Origin: Plantimonas leprariae
GTDB lineage: Bacteria > Pseudomonadota > Alphaproteobacteria > Rhizobiales > Rhizobiaceae
Reading direction: 5' to 3'
Length of the DNA stretch: 64,000 nucleotides
NCBI RefSeq assembly: GCF_008802405.1
Contig: NZ_VZDO01000001.1
Coordinates: 372,001-436,000, forward strand
The position numbers and the translations under genes are program-made. The notes under the pieces were generated by a model. That model was given only the letters and a program-made list of their open reading frames with translations. It made no database searches and had not been told where the DNA came from. Shown piece by piece: positions 17,265-26,809 of the stretch (position 1 is the first letter of the stretch; every line of letters begins with the position of its first letter).

Positions 17265-20200
17265 CTAGAGCGTCCGCGCCACGTGCTCGACGCGGAAGCA
17301 CTCGATGACGTCGCCCTGGCGGATGTCCTCGTAGCGCTCGAAGGCCATGCCGCACTCCTGGCCGCCCGGCACCTCGGCCACCTCGTCCTTGAAGCGCTTC
17401 AGCGTCTTCAAGGTGCCCTCGTGAATCACGACGCCGTCGCGGATCAGGCGGACACCCGCACCGCGTTCGACCTTGCCTTCCGTCACGCGGCAACCGGCGA
17501 CCTTGCCGACCTTGGTGATGTTGAAGACTTCCAGGATCGAGGCGTTGCCGATGAAGGTCTCGCGCCGCTCCGGCGACAGGAGCCCCGACATCGCCGCCTT
17601 CACGTCGTCCACGAGGTCGTAGATGATGTTGTAGTAGCGGATCTCGATGCCCTGGGCTTCGGCGGCCTGGCGCGCCTGCGCATTGGCGCGGACGTTGAAG
17701 CCGATGATCGCGGCGTCCACCGTCGCGGCGAGCTGCACGTCCGATTCGGTGATCGCGCCGGCGCCCGAATGGACGATCCGCGCCCGCACCTCGTCGGTGC
17801 CGAGCCGTTCCAGGGCCACCTGGATGGCCTCGACCGAACCCTGCACGTCGCCCTTGATGAGGAGCGGGAACTCCTTCAGGCCGCTCGACTGGAGCTGCGA
17901 CATCATCTGTTCGAGCGAGCCGCGCTGGCCGGCGGCCTTCGCCACCTGCTTCTCGCGGGCCAGCCGCTGACGGTACTCGGAGATCTCGCGGGCACGCGCC
18001 TCATCGGCCACCACCGCGAAGCGGTCGCCGGCATTCGGCGTGCCGCTGAGTCCGAGCACCTCGACGGGCATCGAGGGCGGCGCCTGCTTGTGCTGCGTGC
18101 CGCGGTCGTCGACGAGGGCGCGCACGCGTCCCCACATGTCGCCGGCGACGACGATGTCGCCGGTCTTCAGCGTACCGGCCTGGACGAGCACGGTCGCGAC
18201 CGGGCCGCGGCCGCGGTCGAGCTGCGCCTCGATCACGACGCCTTCGGCGGTGCGCGTCGGATCGGCCTTGAGGTCGAGCAGTTCGGCCTGGAGCTGGATC
18301 GCCTCGATCAGTTCGTCGAGACCGTCGCCGGTCTTGGCGGACACCTCGACATCGAGCACCTCGCCGCCCATTGATTCGACGAACACCTCGTACTGGAGAA
18401 GCTGCGAGCGCACCTTCGTCGGGTCGGCCGCCGGCCGGTCGATCTTGTTGATCGCGACGATGATCGGCACCCCCGCCGCCTTGGCGTGGCTGATCGATTC
18501 CACCGTCTGCGGCATCACCGAATCGTCCGCCGCCACCACGAGGATCGCGATGTCGGTCGCCTGCGCGCCGCGAGCGCGCATCGCCGTGAAGGCCTCGTGG
18601 CCGGGCGTGTCGATGAACGTGATCTTATGCCCGTCGCGTTCGATCTGGTAGGCGCCGATGTGCTGCGTGATGCCGCCCGCCTCGCCGCTGACGACGCTGG
18701 TCTTGCGGATGGCGTCGAGCAGCGAGGTCTTGCCGTGGTCGACATGGCCCATGATCGTCACGACCGGCGGGCGGGTCACCATCTTCTCGACGTCGTCGGC
18801 GACGTTGAAGATGCCTTCCTCGATGTCGGAGGCCGCGACGCGCTTCACCGTGTGGCCGAACTCGCCGGTGATGAGCTCGGCGAGATCCGCGTCGATCACG
18901 TCGCCGGGCTTCATCATCTGGCCCTGCGCCATCAGGTACTTGACGATCTCCACCGCCCGCTCCGACATGCGGTTGGCGAGCTCCTGGATGGTGATCGTCT
19001 CGGGGATGACCACTTCGCGGGCAATCTTCTCGCGCGGCTGGTTCATCTGCGCGCGCTTGAACTTCTCCTGCCGCCGCCGCATCGAGGAGAGCGAGCGGCC
19101 GCGCGCGCCGTCCTCGCTCGTCAGCGCCTTGTCGAGGGTCAGGCGGCCGCCGCGGCGGTCGTCGCCCGCGCCGCGCGTCGTGCGGGCCGGTTTCGGCGCG
19201 GTGTCGGTGCGGGGCGGACCACCCGGACGGGAAGTCGGCGCGCGGCGCGCTCCGCCGCCAGGGCCGCGCGAGCGCGCGCCCATCTCGTCGTCACCGCCGA
19301 AGCTCGGAGCGGCGGGCGCCGAGAAGCCGCCACCAGCGCCGCTGGCGAACCGGTTCGGATTGCCGCCGGCCGGCCGTGGGCCCCGGCTCTCACCGCCCGG
19401 GCGAGGCCCGCGAGCATCGCCACCGGCAGGCCGCGGCCCGCGATTCTCCGCGCCGTGGCGACCGTAGACCGGCGGGCGGCCGTCGCGCGACTCGCGCGGA
19501 GCGCGCTGTTCTTCCACCGGTCCCCGGCGGGCCGCCTCCTCTTCCGCCTTCTGGCGGGCGGCGGACTCGGTTTCCAGGCGAATCTGCTCTTCGAGCTGAC
19601 GGAGCTCGGACTCCTCGCGCTCGCGGCGACGGCGCTCGTCGTCGGCGACGCGGCGCGCTTCCTCCTCGCGGAACAGCCGCTTGTCTTCGGCCTCGCGCTG
19701 GCGGGCGAGTTCGAGGGCGCGGCGGCGCGCGTCCATCTCGCGGGACGACAGGTCGCTCAGCACCGCGCCGCGCGGCTGGCGGGCACCGGGCGCGCCGGCG
19801 GGACGCGGCGCTCCGCTGCCCGGCCGGTTGTCGCGGCCGGCGGGCGCGCCGGGACGGGGCGCACCGGCAGATGGCGCGCCCGAGGCCGCCGGACGCGCCG
19901 CGGAGGTCATCGGTGCCGGACGCTGGGTCGCAGCGGAAGCGGGCTGGCTCGGAGCCGTGGAGACCGGACGAGGCGCGGGCGCCGGGGCGCGAGCAGGCTC
20001 GGCGGCCTGCGGCGCCGCAGGCGCGGCGGCGACAGCCGGGCGCGCTTCGGCAGGCGCGGGCTGAGCGGCGGGTGCCACGGCAGCGGGAGCCGGCGCGGGC
20101 TCGGCAGCGCGCGGCGCGGGCTGCTCGGCAACCGGGGCCGGCGTCGGCGCGGCGACCGGAGCCGGCGGGGCTGCCGCCGGACGGGGCGCTTCGGCGCGCG

Positions 20201-20486
20201 GGGCTTGGCTCGGCACCGGCGGGCGCGGCGGCAGGCTGGACGGCGGCAGTTGCGGCGCCGGCTTCGCCGCGGCGGGCGCGGTGGCGGCTGCGGCAGCTTC
20301 CGCCTTCGCTTCCTGGGGCGAAACGATCCGCCGCTTCTTGGTTTCCACCACGACGCTGTTGGTGCGTCCGTGCGAGAAGTTCTGGCGCACGGTGGATTGC
20401 TGCACGCCGCCGCCGGGACGGAGCGTCAGGGTCTTCTTCGTGGAAACGCTCAGCGTCTTGTCGTCGCCGGATTTCGTATCGCTCAT
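17265..20486 (-). CDS. infB: Translation initiation factor IF-2
   Basis: GTPase that delivers initiator tRNA to the 30S subunit and promotes subunit joining. At 1073 residues it is a long form. Residues 1-470 are low-complexity Ala/Pro/Arg/Gly with a charged helical Arg/Glu stretch; then comes the IF2_N segment ([24 protein letters not shown]). The GTPase core begins near residue 575 with [10 protein letters not shown], then [21 protein letters not shown] and SAKTGDG, followed by the C-terminal domains ending in [12 protein letters not shown]. It is part of rimP-nusA-ylxR-infB and ends at a hairpin. Confidence 0.97.
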   Translation of the reverse strand: MSDTKSGDDKTLSVSTKKTLTLRPGGGVQQSTVRQNFSHGRTNSVVVETKKRRIVSPQEAKAEAAAAATAPAAAKPAPQLPPSSLPPRPPVPSQAPRAEAPRPAAAPPAPVAAPTPAPVAEQPAPRAAEPAPAPAAVAPAAQPAPAEARPAVAAAPAAPQAAEPARAPAPAPRPVSTAPSQPASAATQRPAPMTSAARPAASGAPSAGAPRPGAPAGRDNRPGSGAPRPAGAPGARQPRGAVLSDLSSREMDARRRALELARQREAEDKRLFREEEARRVADDERRRREREESELRQLEEQIRLETESAARQKAEEEAARRGPVEEQRAPRESRDGRPPVYGRHGAENRGPRPAGGDARGPRPGGESRGPRPAGGNPNRFASGAGGGFSAPAAPSFGGDDEMGARSRGPGGGARRAPTSRPGGPPRTDTAPKPARTTRGAGDDRRGGRLTLDKALTSEDGARGRSLSSMRRRQEKFKRAQMNQPREKIAREVVIPETITIQELANRMSERAVEIVKYLMAQGQMMKPGDVIDADLAELITGEFGHTVKRVAASDIEEGIFNVADDVEKMVTRPPVVTIMGHVDHGKTSLLDAIRKTSVVSGEAGGITQHIGAYQIERDGHKITFIDTPGHEAFTAMRARGAQATDIAILVVAADDSVMPQTVESISHAKAAGVPIIVAINKIDRPAADPTKVRSQLLQYEVFVESMGGEVLDVEVSAKTGDGLDELIEAIQLQAELLDLKADPTRTAEGVVIEAQLDRGRGPVATVLVQAGTLKTGDIVVAGDMWGRVRALVDDRGTQHKQAPPSMPVEVLGLSGTPNAGDRFAVVADEARAREISEYRQRLAREKQVAKAAGQRGSLEQMMSQLQSSGLKEFPLLIKGDVQGSVEAIQVALERLGTDEVRARIVHSGAGAITESDVQLAATVDAAIIGFNVRANAQARQAAEAQGIEIRYYNIIYDLVDDVKAAMSGLLSPERRETFIGNASILEVFNITKVGKVAGCRVTEGKVERGAGVRLIRDGVVIHEGTLKTLKRFKDEVAEVPGGQECGMAFERYEDIRQGDVIECFRVEHVARTL

Positions 20487-20573
20487 CTATCTTCCGTTCG
20501 TCTCGGGCGGGATCGGTCCCGGCCCGTCATCCGTTTCAAGACCTCATCGAAGGTCCCTTTGTTCACAGTCGTT

Positions 20574-21227
20574 TCAGGTTCCCGGACTTGCCCGGCCCAC
20601 GGTGCTTTCGCCCCGATAACCCGCCAGCGCTTCGAGGCGCTTCAGGAAGGCCGCGCCCGCTTCTCCGCCGAGGACGGCCGCATGTATCACATTGTTGCCC
20701 CCGAAGGCCAAACCCATTTGGTCCGATTGCCACAGGCGGAAGATGGGAATCTCCTCGCTGTCCTCCAATGCGGCCGCGGCGAAGCGTGCCGCATCGATCT
20801 TTCGCAACCCGTCCGCCGCGGCGTCGGCCGCGTGGATCACCGCGATCGCCGCGCCGGAGCGGACGGCCGCATCCACCTGCGATGCTCCTGTCACCACTTG
20901 GCCGGCCTTCCGCGCGATCCCGAGGAACCCGAGTGCGGCCCGGTCCAGCGCCGCGTCGACGACGTCCGCCAGATCGTCCGGGACCTTCGCCTCCCGTTTG
21001 AGGCCTTTCCCGAAAAGCCGGCGGCGCATCGCGAGTTCCACCGCCGCGCGCTTCGCTTCCACGTGCACGCCCCGGCCCGGCAGTCGGCGCCGGATGTCCG
21101 GCACCACGACGCCCGCCGGGTCGGCGACGAAGCGGATCAGCCGATCCGCCTCGAAGGTCTCGCGCGACACGGCGCACATGCGCGGGTTCATCCCGTCGTC
21201 CGCCACCTGTTCCGCGTCGCCCGCCAT
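20574..21227 (-). CDS. YlxR/DUF448 RNA-binding protein with L7Ae-like C-terminal half
   Basis: A 217-residue two-domain protein. The N-terminal YlxR domain has PRMCAVSRETFEADRLIRFV and PDIRRRLPGRGVHV. The C-terminal part (ALDRAALGFLGIARKAGQVVTGASQVDAAVRSG) resembles the L7Ae/YlxQ ribosomal-protein fold. The single-chain combination is common in alphaproteobacteria, while Bacillus has separate ylxR and ylxQ. It lies between nusA and infB, the conserved position. A role in RNA binding or transcription is inferred from the family. Confidence 0.92.
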   Translation of the reverse strand: MAGDAEQVADDGMNPRMCAVSRETFEADRLIRFVADPAGVVVPDIRRRLPGRGVHVEAKRAAVELAMRRRLFGKGLKREAKVPDDLADVVDAALDRAALGFLGIARKAGQVVTGASQVDAAVRSGAAIAVIHAADAAADGLRKIDAARFAAAALEDSEEIPIFRLWQSDQMGLAFGGNNVIHAAVLGGEAGAAFLKRLEALAGYRGESTVGRASPGT

Positions 21228-21252
21228 GCCCGTCCGTCTGTCCGCGGCCCGC

Positions 21253-22845
21253 TTATTCCGCCGCCTCTTCCGCGACGTCCTCTTCCGCCGCCGGCTCGTC
21301 TTCCGTGATCCAGCCGGCCTTCAGCCTCGCCTTCAGGATCATCGTCTCGGCCTCGGTCCGGCTGACGGGGAATTTCGAAAGCGCGCCCTCGAACTTCTTC
21401 ACCTCGCCGTCCTTGCGTTCCGTCCAGCCGACGAGGTCGTCCGCCGCGCAGCCGGCGAAGTCTTCGACCGTCTTGATGCTTTCCTGCCCCAGCGCCACGA
21501 GGTGCTCGGTGGTGAGACCCTCGATCTCCTTCAGCTCGTCCTCGACGCCGAGTTCGCGGCGCTGCGCATCGAACTCCGCCTCGCGCCGATCGAGGAAGTC
21601 GCGGGCGCGCGCCTGAATCTCGGCCGCCGTGTCGTCGTCGAAGCCGTCGATCGCCGCGACCTCGTCGGCCTCGACATAGGCGACTTCCTCGACCGTCCGG
21701 AAACCTTCCGACGCCAGGAGCTGGCCGACCATCTCGTCGACGTTGAGCGCGTTCATGAACAGTTCGGACCGCTCGGCGAACTCCTTCTGCCGGCGCTGCG
21801 ACTCTTCTTCCTCCGTCAGGATGTCGATGTCCCAGCCGGTGAGCTGCGAGGCGAGGCGGACGTTCTGGCCGCGCCGGCCGATCGCCAGAGAGAGCTGGTC
21901 GTCCGGCACCACGACCTCGATGCGCTCGGCATCCTCGTCGAGCACGACCTTCGCCACCTGCGCCGGCTGCAGCGCGTTGACGAGGAACGAGGCGGCGTCC
22001 GGCTGCCAGGGGATGATGTCGATCTTCTCGCCCTGCAGCTCCCCGACGACGGCCTGGACGCGGCTGCCGCGCATGCCGACGCAGGCGCCGACCGGATCGA
22101 CGGAGGAATCGCGGCTGATCACCGCGATCTTGGCGCGCGAACCCGGATCGCGCGCTACCGCCTTGATCTCGATGATGCCGTCGTAGATTTCCGGGACCTC
22201 CATCGCGAAGAGCTTCGCCATGAACTGCGGATGGGTGCGCGACAGGAAGATCTGAGGCCCGCGCGGCTCGCGGCGCACGTCGTAGATGTAGGCGCGCACC
22301 CGGTCGCCGTAGCGGAACAGCTCGCGTGGGATCTGCTCGTCGCGCCGGATGACGCCCTCGCCCTTGCCGAGGTCGACGATGACGTTGCCGTACTCGACGC
22401 GCTTCACCGTGCCGTTGACGATCTCCGACACGCGGTCGTGGTATTCCTCGTACTGCTTGTCGCGCTCGGCCTCGCGCACCTTCTGGACGATCACCTGCTT
22501 GGCCGACTGCGCGGCGATGCGGCCGAAATCCATCGGCGGCAACTGCTCGGCGATGAAGTCGCCGGGCTCGGCGTCGGGATTCTTGTCGCGGGCGAGGTCG
22601 AGATAGATCTGCGTCGCCGGGTTCTCGACGTCCTCCACCACTTCGAGGAGCCGCTGCAGCTTCATCTCGCCGGTGCGGGTGTTGATGTCGACGCGGATGT
22701 TGGTTTCCTGGCCGTAGCGCGAGCGCGCCGCCTTCTGGATGGCGTCGGCCATCGCCTCGATCACGATCTCGCGGTCGATGGACTTCTCGCGCGCGACCGC
22801 GTCCGCGATCTGCAGAAGCTCGAGCCGGTTCGCACTGACTGCCAT
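21253..22845 (-). CDS. nusA: Transcription termination/antitermination factor NusA
   Basis: RNA polymerase-associated factor controlling pausing, termination and antitermination. The 530-residue protein has an N-terminal polymerase-binding domain ([20 protein letters not shown]), an S1 domain beginning near residue 135 ([18 protein letters not shown]), two KH domains ([19 protein letters not shown] and [21 protein letters not shown]), and C-terminal helix-hairpin-helix acidic repeats ([19 protein letters not shown]). It ends in an acidic tail. It follows rimP by 28 bases and precedes ylxR-infB. Confidence 0.97.
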   Translation of the reverse strand: MAVSANRLELLQIADAVAREKSIDREIVIEAMADAIQKAARSRYGQETNIRVDINTRTGEMKLQRLLEVVEDVENPATQIYLDLARDKNPDAEPGDFIAEQLPPMDFGRIAAQSAKQVIVQKVREAERDKQYEEYHDRVSEIVNGTVKRVEYGNVIVDLGKGEGVIRRDEQIPRELFRYGDRVRAYIYDVRREPRGPQIFLSRTHPQFMAKLFAMEVPEIYDGIIEIKAVARDPGSRAKIAVISRDSSVDPVGACVGMRGSRVQAVVGELQGEKIDIIPWQPDAASFLVNALQPAQVAKVVLDEDAERIEVVVPDDQLSLAIGRRGQNVRLASQLTGWDIDILTEEEESQRRQKEFAERSELFMNALNVDEMVGQLLASEGFRTVEEVAYVEADEVAAIDGFDDDTAAEIQARARDFLDRREAEFDAQRRELGVEDELKEIEGLTTEHLVALGQESIKTVEDFAGCAADDLVGWTERKDGEVKKFEGALSKFPVSRTEAETMILKARLKAGWITEDEPAAEEDVAEEAAE

Positions 22846-22873
22846 CTTGGGCTTCTCCCTTGGAAACTCCGGC

Positions 22874-23497
22874 TCAGCCGAAGGCCTCTTCGTCGTTGTC
22901 GTTGTCGGCCCCGCCTGCGAAGAGCCCGCGCCGCGCCTGCTTGTCGGCCTTCAGCGTCGCCTCGATCAGCTCGTCAGTGAGGACGAGGCGCGCGTCGCCG
23001 ACCGCGTCGAACGGGATCTCGGCGCTGGCGTCCTCGTCCGGCGGCGGTTGATCGCGCTCGATGCGGATGCCCGAATCGGTCACGGCGGACACGCGGCCGC
23101 GCCAGCGCTTGCGCCCGCCCACCATGCGGTTCGCCTCAAGCTTCATCAGGTGGCCGCGCCAGGCCTCGAAGTCGCTGCGGCGGACCAGCGGCCGATCGAT
23201 GCCGGGCGAGGAGACTTCCAGATGGTACTCGCGGTCGATCGGATCCTCGACGTCGAGCACCGGCGACAGCGCCCGACTGAGTTCCTCGCAATCGTCGACC
23301 GACATGGTGCCGTCCGGCCGCTCGGCCATGACCTGCAGCGTCATGCCGTTCTGCTGCGACAGCTTCACCCGGACAAGCCGGAAGCCCACCTGCTCCGCGA
23401 CCGGCTCCACGATCGCCGCGATGCGGGCTTCCAGCCCCGTCTCGATGACGATGCGGGGTTCGCGCGCGGTTTCGTCGATGGTGGTCAGGTCGGTCAA
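22874..23497 (-). CDS. rimP: Ribosome maturation factor RimP
   Basis: Binds the 30S subunit early in assembly, aiding S19 and S12 incorporation. The TTG at 23497 gives 207 residues starting (M)[14 protein letters not shown], and the conserved part then begins [19 protein letters not shown], consistent with rhizobial RimP. The core motifs [24 protein letters not shown] and [14 protein letters not shown] are clear. An upstream in-frame TTG at 23563 would add 22 residues, but it would place translation inside a terminator-like hairpin, so I reject it. First gene of the nusA-infB operon. Confidence 0.93.
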   Translation of the reverse strand: MTDLTTIDETAREPRIVIETGLEARIAAIVEPVAEQVGFRLVRVKLSQQNGMTLQVMAERPDGTMSVDDCEELSRALSPVLDVEDPIDREYHLEVSSPGIDRPLVRRSDFEAWRGHLMKLEANRMVGGRKRWRGRVSAVTDSGIRIERDQPPPDEDASAEIPFDAVGDARLVLTDELIEATLKADKQARRGLFAGGADNDNDEEAFG

Positions 23498-23561
23498 CCT
23501 CGACTCCGGTTTGCCTCTGGTAACGCCGTTGCGAGAGCAGGGTTTGCCGGACCCGGATAAC

Positions 23562-23591
23562 AAAAAAGAGCGGGACCGGCGGGACCCACTC
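23562..23591 (-). terminator. U-tailed terminator or attenuator 65 bases before rimP
   Basis: On the minus strand GAGTGGG pairs with CCCGCUC (one G-U pair) around a 10-base loop and is followed directly by six U residues, the longest U-run seen after any hairpin here. It lies 54 bases past the GNAT gene stop and 65 bases before the rimP start. It either ends the GNAT transcript or attenuates the rimP-nusA-infB operon. Confidence 0.82.
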
Positions 23592-23644
23592 TCGACAACG
23601 CCGTAGAGATTTCACCGGCGATATAGGCCAAACGAAGCGGTCGA

Positions 23645-24145
23645 TCAAGCGTCCTTCCGTCGGTGGATCAGCACGCTGAGGTCGTGCGGGCCGACGCCGC
23701 GTTCCTCGACGCGCCAGCCGCGGGTTTCATAAAAGGATTCGAGATGGCGGCGGCAGCAAAGATGGACGGTCTCGTGGCCGAGCTCGGCGGCGCCTGCCGC
23801 CGCAGCCCGCAACAGCGCCGTGGCGATGCCCCGGCCCCGCTTGCCCTCCTCGACCCAGAGCGCCGCGATCCAGGGCCGGCACTCGGGCCGCTCGTCCAAA
23901 TCGGACTCGATCAGGAAGGCCGAGCCCGCATAGCCGTCCTGGTCATGCGCGACGAACGCGGCCGGGATCGGCCGGTCGTCGGCCATCTCGTCGACGTGAC
24001 GCGTAAAATCGACGAGTGCGACCCCTGAATCCTGCCACCACGCGGTCCAGACGCGCTCGGCGATGAGCGGACCGTAGTGCCGGCAGTTGCGGTAGTCCGA
24101 AATCCGGAACAACGACGTCTCCCGATGCTTCTCGCGCCATCGCAA
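23645..24145 (-). CDS. GNAT-family N-acetyltransferase
   Basis: A 166-residue acetyl-CoA-dependent acyltransferase with unknown substrate. The acetyl-CoA loop is visible as EEGKRGRGIATALLRAAAAGA near residues 98-119, preceded by beta-4 PWIAALWV and followed by HLCCRRHLESFYETRGWRVEERG, the segment in which the C-terminal tyrosine normally acts as general acid. No signal peptide. It follows trmB by 31 bases and precedes a strong hairpin, so it is probably the last gene of metK-trmB-GNAT. Confidence 0.87.
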   Translation of the reverse strand: MRWREKHRETSLFRISDYRNCRHYGPLIAERVWTAWWQDSGVALVDFTRHVDEMADDRPIPAAFVAHDQDGYAGSAFLIESDLDERPECRPWIAALWVEEGKRGRGIATALLRAAAAGAAELGHETVHLCCRRHLESFYETRGWRVEERGVGPHDLSVLIHRRKDA

Positions 24146-24176
24146 AGGCAGCGGTCGTAGGCAAGGGAGGCGACGC

Positions 24177-24896
24177 CTACGCCTCGTCCCGTCGCCGGAA
24201 CGTCAGGTAGGCCGGCGTCCGCCCTTCGCGGATCGCCTTCGCCTCGTAGCGCGTCCCCGGCCAGCCCTCGAAGGGCCGTCGCCAGTCGTCGGCTCGCCGC
24301 GCCGTCCACTCGAAGCCGCCATGCGCGTGGATATGCTGCAGCGTCCAGTCGACATAGGTGTCGATGTCGGAGGCGAAACGGAACAGGCCGCCCGGCCGGA
24401 TCGCCCGCGCCAGCCGGTCGAGGTTGCGCGGCGAGACGAAGCGCCGCTTCCAGTGCTTCCGCTTCGGCCAGGGATCCGGGTAGAACAGATCGACGCCCAC
24501 CATCGCGCCCGCCGGCAACCAGTCGAGGAGCAGCGTCGCATCGTCCGCATGCAGCCTGAGGTTCGGGCGGGCCCGCTCGTCGAGGCTCGTCAGCATCTTG
24601 GCGAGACCGTTGCGGAAGGCTTCCGCGCCGATGAAGCCGACCTGCGGATGCCGATCGGCTTCCGCGAGGAGATGCTCGCCGCCGCCGAAACCGATCTCCA
24701 GCCGGACGGCCTCGACCGCCGTCTCGAACAGGCTGCGGAGGTCGCGCGGCGGCGGCATGCCGAGGTCGATGGCGAGGCCTGGCAGGAGGGTTTCGAAGAG
24801 GTCGGCCTGCCGTTCGGTGAGCGCCTTGCCCATGACGCGGCCGAAGAAGGCCTCGCGCCGGCGGCGCGGGCGTTCGTTTTCCTCGGCTGTGGTCAT
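24177..24896 (-). CDS. trmB: tRNA (guanine-N7-)-methyltransferase TrmB
   Basis: SAM-dependent enzyme making m7G46 in the tRNA variable loop. The 239-residue protein has the SAM-binding [10 protein letters not shown] near residue 68 and the diagnostic active-site run [17 protein letters not shown] near residue 140. The C-terminal part reads [16 protein letters not shown], the usual TrmB ending motif. ATG 24896 has a GAGGAA ribosome site. The metK-trmB pairing upstream is common in Hyphomicrobiales. Confidence 0.96.
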   Translation of the reverse strand: MTTAEENERPRRRREAFFGRVMGKALTERQADLFETLLPGLAIDLGMPPPRDLRSLFETAVEAVRLEIGFGGGEHLLAEADRHPQVGFIGAEAFRNGLAKMLTSLDERARPNLRLHADDATLLLDWLPAGAMVGVDLFYPDPWPKRKHWKRRFVSPRNLDRLARAIRPGGLFRFASDIDTYVDWTLQHIHAHGGFEWTARRADDWRRPFEGWPGTRYEAKAIREGRTPAYLTFRRRDEA

Positions 24897-24924
24897 GCTG
24901 TTTCGAGTTCCTCGAAGGCTCGGC

Positions 24925-26139
24925 TCAGACGGCGCCGTTGATGGCGGCCTTGAGCTTCGGCGCGAGGTCGGTCTTTTCCCAGGGGAACGAGCCGTCGCGG
25001 CCGGCCTTCCTGCCGAAGTGGCCGTAGGCGGACGTCCGGGCGTAGATCGGCCGCGACAGGTCGAGATGCTCACGGATCGCGCGGGGCGTCAGTCGCATCG
25101 TCGAGCGGATCGCCTGTTCGACCTTGGCCTCGTCCACCGTGCCGGTGCCGTGGAGGTCGACATAGATCGACAAGGGCTCGGCGACGCCGATCGCGTAGGA
25201 AAGCTGGATCGTGCAGCGCTCGGCCAGCTTCGCCGCCACGATGTTCTTGGCGAGATAGCGTGCCGCATAGGCCGCCGACCGATCGACCTTGGTCGGGTCC
25301 TTGCCCGAGAACGCCCCGCCCCCGTGCGGCGCCGCCCCGCCATAGGTGTCGACGATGATCTTGCGTCCCGTCAGCCCCGCGTCGCCGTCCGGACCGCCGA
25401 TCACGAACTTGCCGGTCGGGTTGACGTGCCAGACGCAATCCTCGGCGATCGGCAACCCGCTCAAGGCCTCACGCACGAAGGGCTCGACGATGCGCCGGAC
25501 ATCCTCGGAAGACAGCGTCTCGTCGAGATGCTGCGTCGAGAGCACGATCGACACCACCTCCGCCGGCCGGCCGTCGCGGTAGCGCACCGTCACCTGGCTT
25601 TTCGCGTCCGGCCCGAGCTTGCCCGCCTCGCCTTCGCCGCCCTTCCTCGCCGTCGCCAGGCGCTCCAGCACCTTGTGGGCGTAGTAGATCGGCGCCGGCA
25701 TCAGGTCCGGCGTTTCGCGGCAGGCATAGCCGAACATGATGCCCTGGTCGCCCGCGCCCTCGTCCTTGTTGCCGCTGGCGTCGACGCCTTGCGCGATGTC
25801 GGCCGATTGCTTGTGCAGGAGGATGTCGATCTTGTTCTTCTTCCAGTGGAAGCCGTCCTGCTCGTAGCCGATCGCCTTGACCGCCTTCCGCGCCGCCGAC
25901 TTCACCTTCGAGCGCATCTCCTTCTCCGACAAGGAGCAGCGCACCTCGCCCGCGATCACGATCCGGTTCGTCGTCGCCAGCGTCTCGCACGCCACCCGGA
26001 CCTGCGACGCCGCCATCCCGCTCTTCTTCGCTTCCCGGTAGAACATGTCGACGATCTCGTCCGAGATCCGGTCGCACACCTTGTCCGGATGCCCTTCCGA
26101 CACGCTCTCCGACGTGAACAAGTACTCAGCCAATGCCAT
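24925..26139 (-). CDS. metK: S-adenosylmethionine synthase
   Basis: Makes SAM from methionine and ATP. The 404-residue protein contains the family motifs [23 protein letters not shown] and [19 protein letters not shown]. The ATG at 26139 follows an AAGGGG ribosome site; a TTG one codon earlier would add only one residue. It is preceded by a small XRE regulator and followed by trmB, whose enzyme uses SAM. I found no recognisable SAM riboswitch in the 133 bases upstream. Confidence 0.97.
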   Translation of the reverse strand: MALAEYLFTSESVSEGHPDKVCDRISDEIVDMFYREAKKSGMAASQVRVACETLATTNRIVIAGEVRCSLSEKEMRSKVKSAARKAVKAIGYEQDGFHWKKNKIDILLHKQSADIAQGVDASGNKDEGAGDQGIMFGYACRETPDLMPAPIYYAHKVLERLATARKGGEGEAGKLGPDAKSQVTVRYRDGRPAEVVSIVLSTQHLDETLSSEDVRRIVEPFVREALSGLPIAEDCVWHVNPTGKFVIGGPDGDAGLTGRKIIVDTYGGAAPHGGGAFSGKDPTKVDRSAAYAARYLAKNIVAAKLAERCTIQLSYAIGVAEPLSIYVDLHGTGTVDEAKVEQAIRSTMRLTPRAIREHLDLSRPIYARTSAYGHFGRKAGRDGSFPWEKTDLAPKLKAAINGAV

Positions 26140-26195
26140 CAACCGCCCCTTCGAAATTTCGGTGCCGAACCGGCTCAGCCAGCGGCATCGTCAGC

Positions 26196-26224
26196 CGATG
26201 ACAAGCCACTCGATCACACGTCAA
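26196..26224 (-). promoter_or_regulatory. Possible metK promoter
   Basis: On the minus strand TTGACG (26224-26219) is followed 17 bases later by TCATCG (26201-26196), about 57 bases before the metK start. The -35 element is good and the -10 poor, so this is only a candidate. Confidence 0.3.
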
Positions 26225-26272
26225 GCGAAACCGTTGTAACGGGATCGGGATAGCGGCTCGAACGCTGCCGCT

Positions 26273-26698
26273 TCAGTTCGACGTCGCCTCGTCTTCCGCG
26301 TCGGCAAGCGCGCGCACGAGGTCGATCAGCCGCCGCCGCACCTTCGGATCGGAAATCCGCACGAAGGCGCGGTTGAGTTGCAGACCTTCCGGGCTGGACA
26401 GGAAATCGACCACGTAGTTCGGGCCGGCGGATTCCCGGAAGCCCTCGCCGGTGCCCTCGACGTTCGGCGCGTCCTCGAAGAAGAAGGAGATCGGCACGTT
26501 CAGCACTTCGCAGATCTTCTGCAGCCGGCTCGCCCCGATGCGGTTCAGGCCCTTCTCGTATTTCTGGATCTGCTGGAAGGTGATGCCGAGCGCCTCGCCC
26601 AGGCGTTCCTGGCTCATGCCGAGCATCGTGCGGCGGAGACGCACCCGCGAGCCGACGTGCACGTCGACCGGGTTGGGCTTCTTCTTGTTGTCCGACAT
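26273..26698 (-). CDS. XRE-family helix-turn-helix regulator
   Basis: A 141-residue transcription regulator. The HTH domain occupies about residues 14-70: VGSRVRLRRTMLGMSQERLGEALGITFQQIQKYEKGLNRI, then SRLQKICEVLNVPISFFFED, the arrangement found in the SinR/CtrR-like regulators upstream of metK in many alphaproteobacteria. The C-terminal half (ISDPKVRRRLIDLVRALAD) probably dimerises. The start is ATG 26698 (MSDNKKKPNP); the frame is open for 37 codons upstream without family resemblance. It could control metK, but no binding site is evident. Confidence 0.9.
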   Translation of the reverse strand: MSDNKKKPNPVDVHVGSRVRLRRTMLGMSQERLGEALGITFQQIQKYEKGLNRIGASRLQKICEVLNVPISFFFEDAPNVEGTGEGFRESAGPNYVVDFLSSPEGLQLNRAFVRISDPKVRRRLIDLVRALADAEDEATSN

Positions 26699-26809
26699 GA
26701 ACCCCCGACTTTCCAGCAGCGGCATCGGCTGCATGCCGTCCGGCGTCCCGTCCCCCGACGTGCCGTTTCGTGATCGAGTTGCGTAGGCGTGCACGCGGGC
26801 GATTGTCAA

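Noticed and set aside
18486-21308. A 940-codon open frame antisense to infB
   Set aside because: Its Gly/Arg-rich sequence arises from the complement of the infB low-complexity region.
23498-23563. Extended rimP from TTG 23563
   Set aside because: The extra 22 residues are not RimP-like, and the start lies in the U-tract of the terminator hairpin.
26143-26272. SAM-responsive riboswitch upstream of metK
   Set aside because: I looked for SAM-II or SAM/SAH-type pairing, but no convincing conserved helices could be drawn in the 133-base gap.
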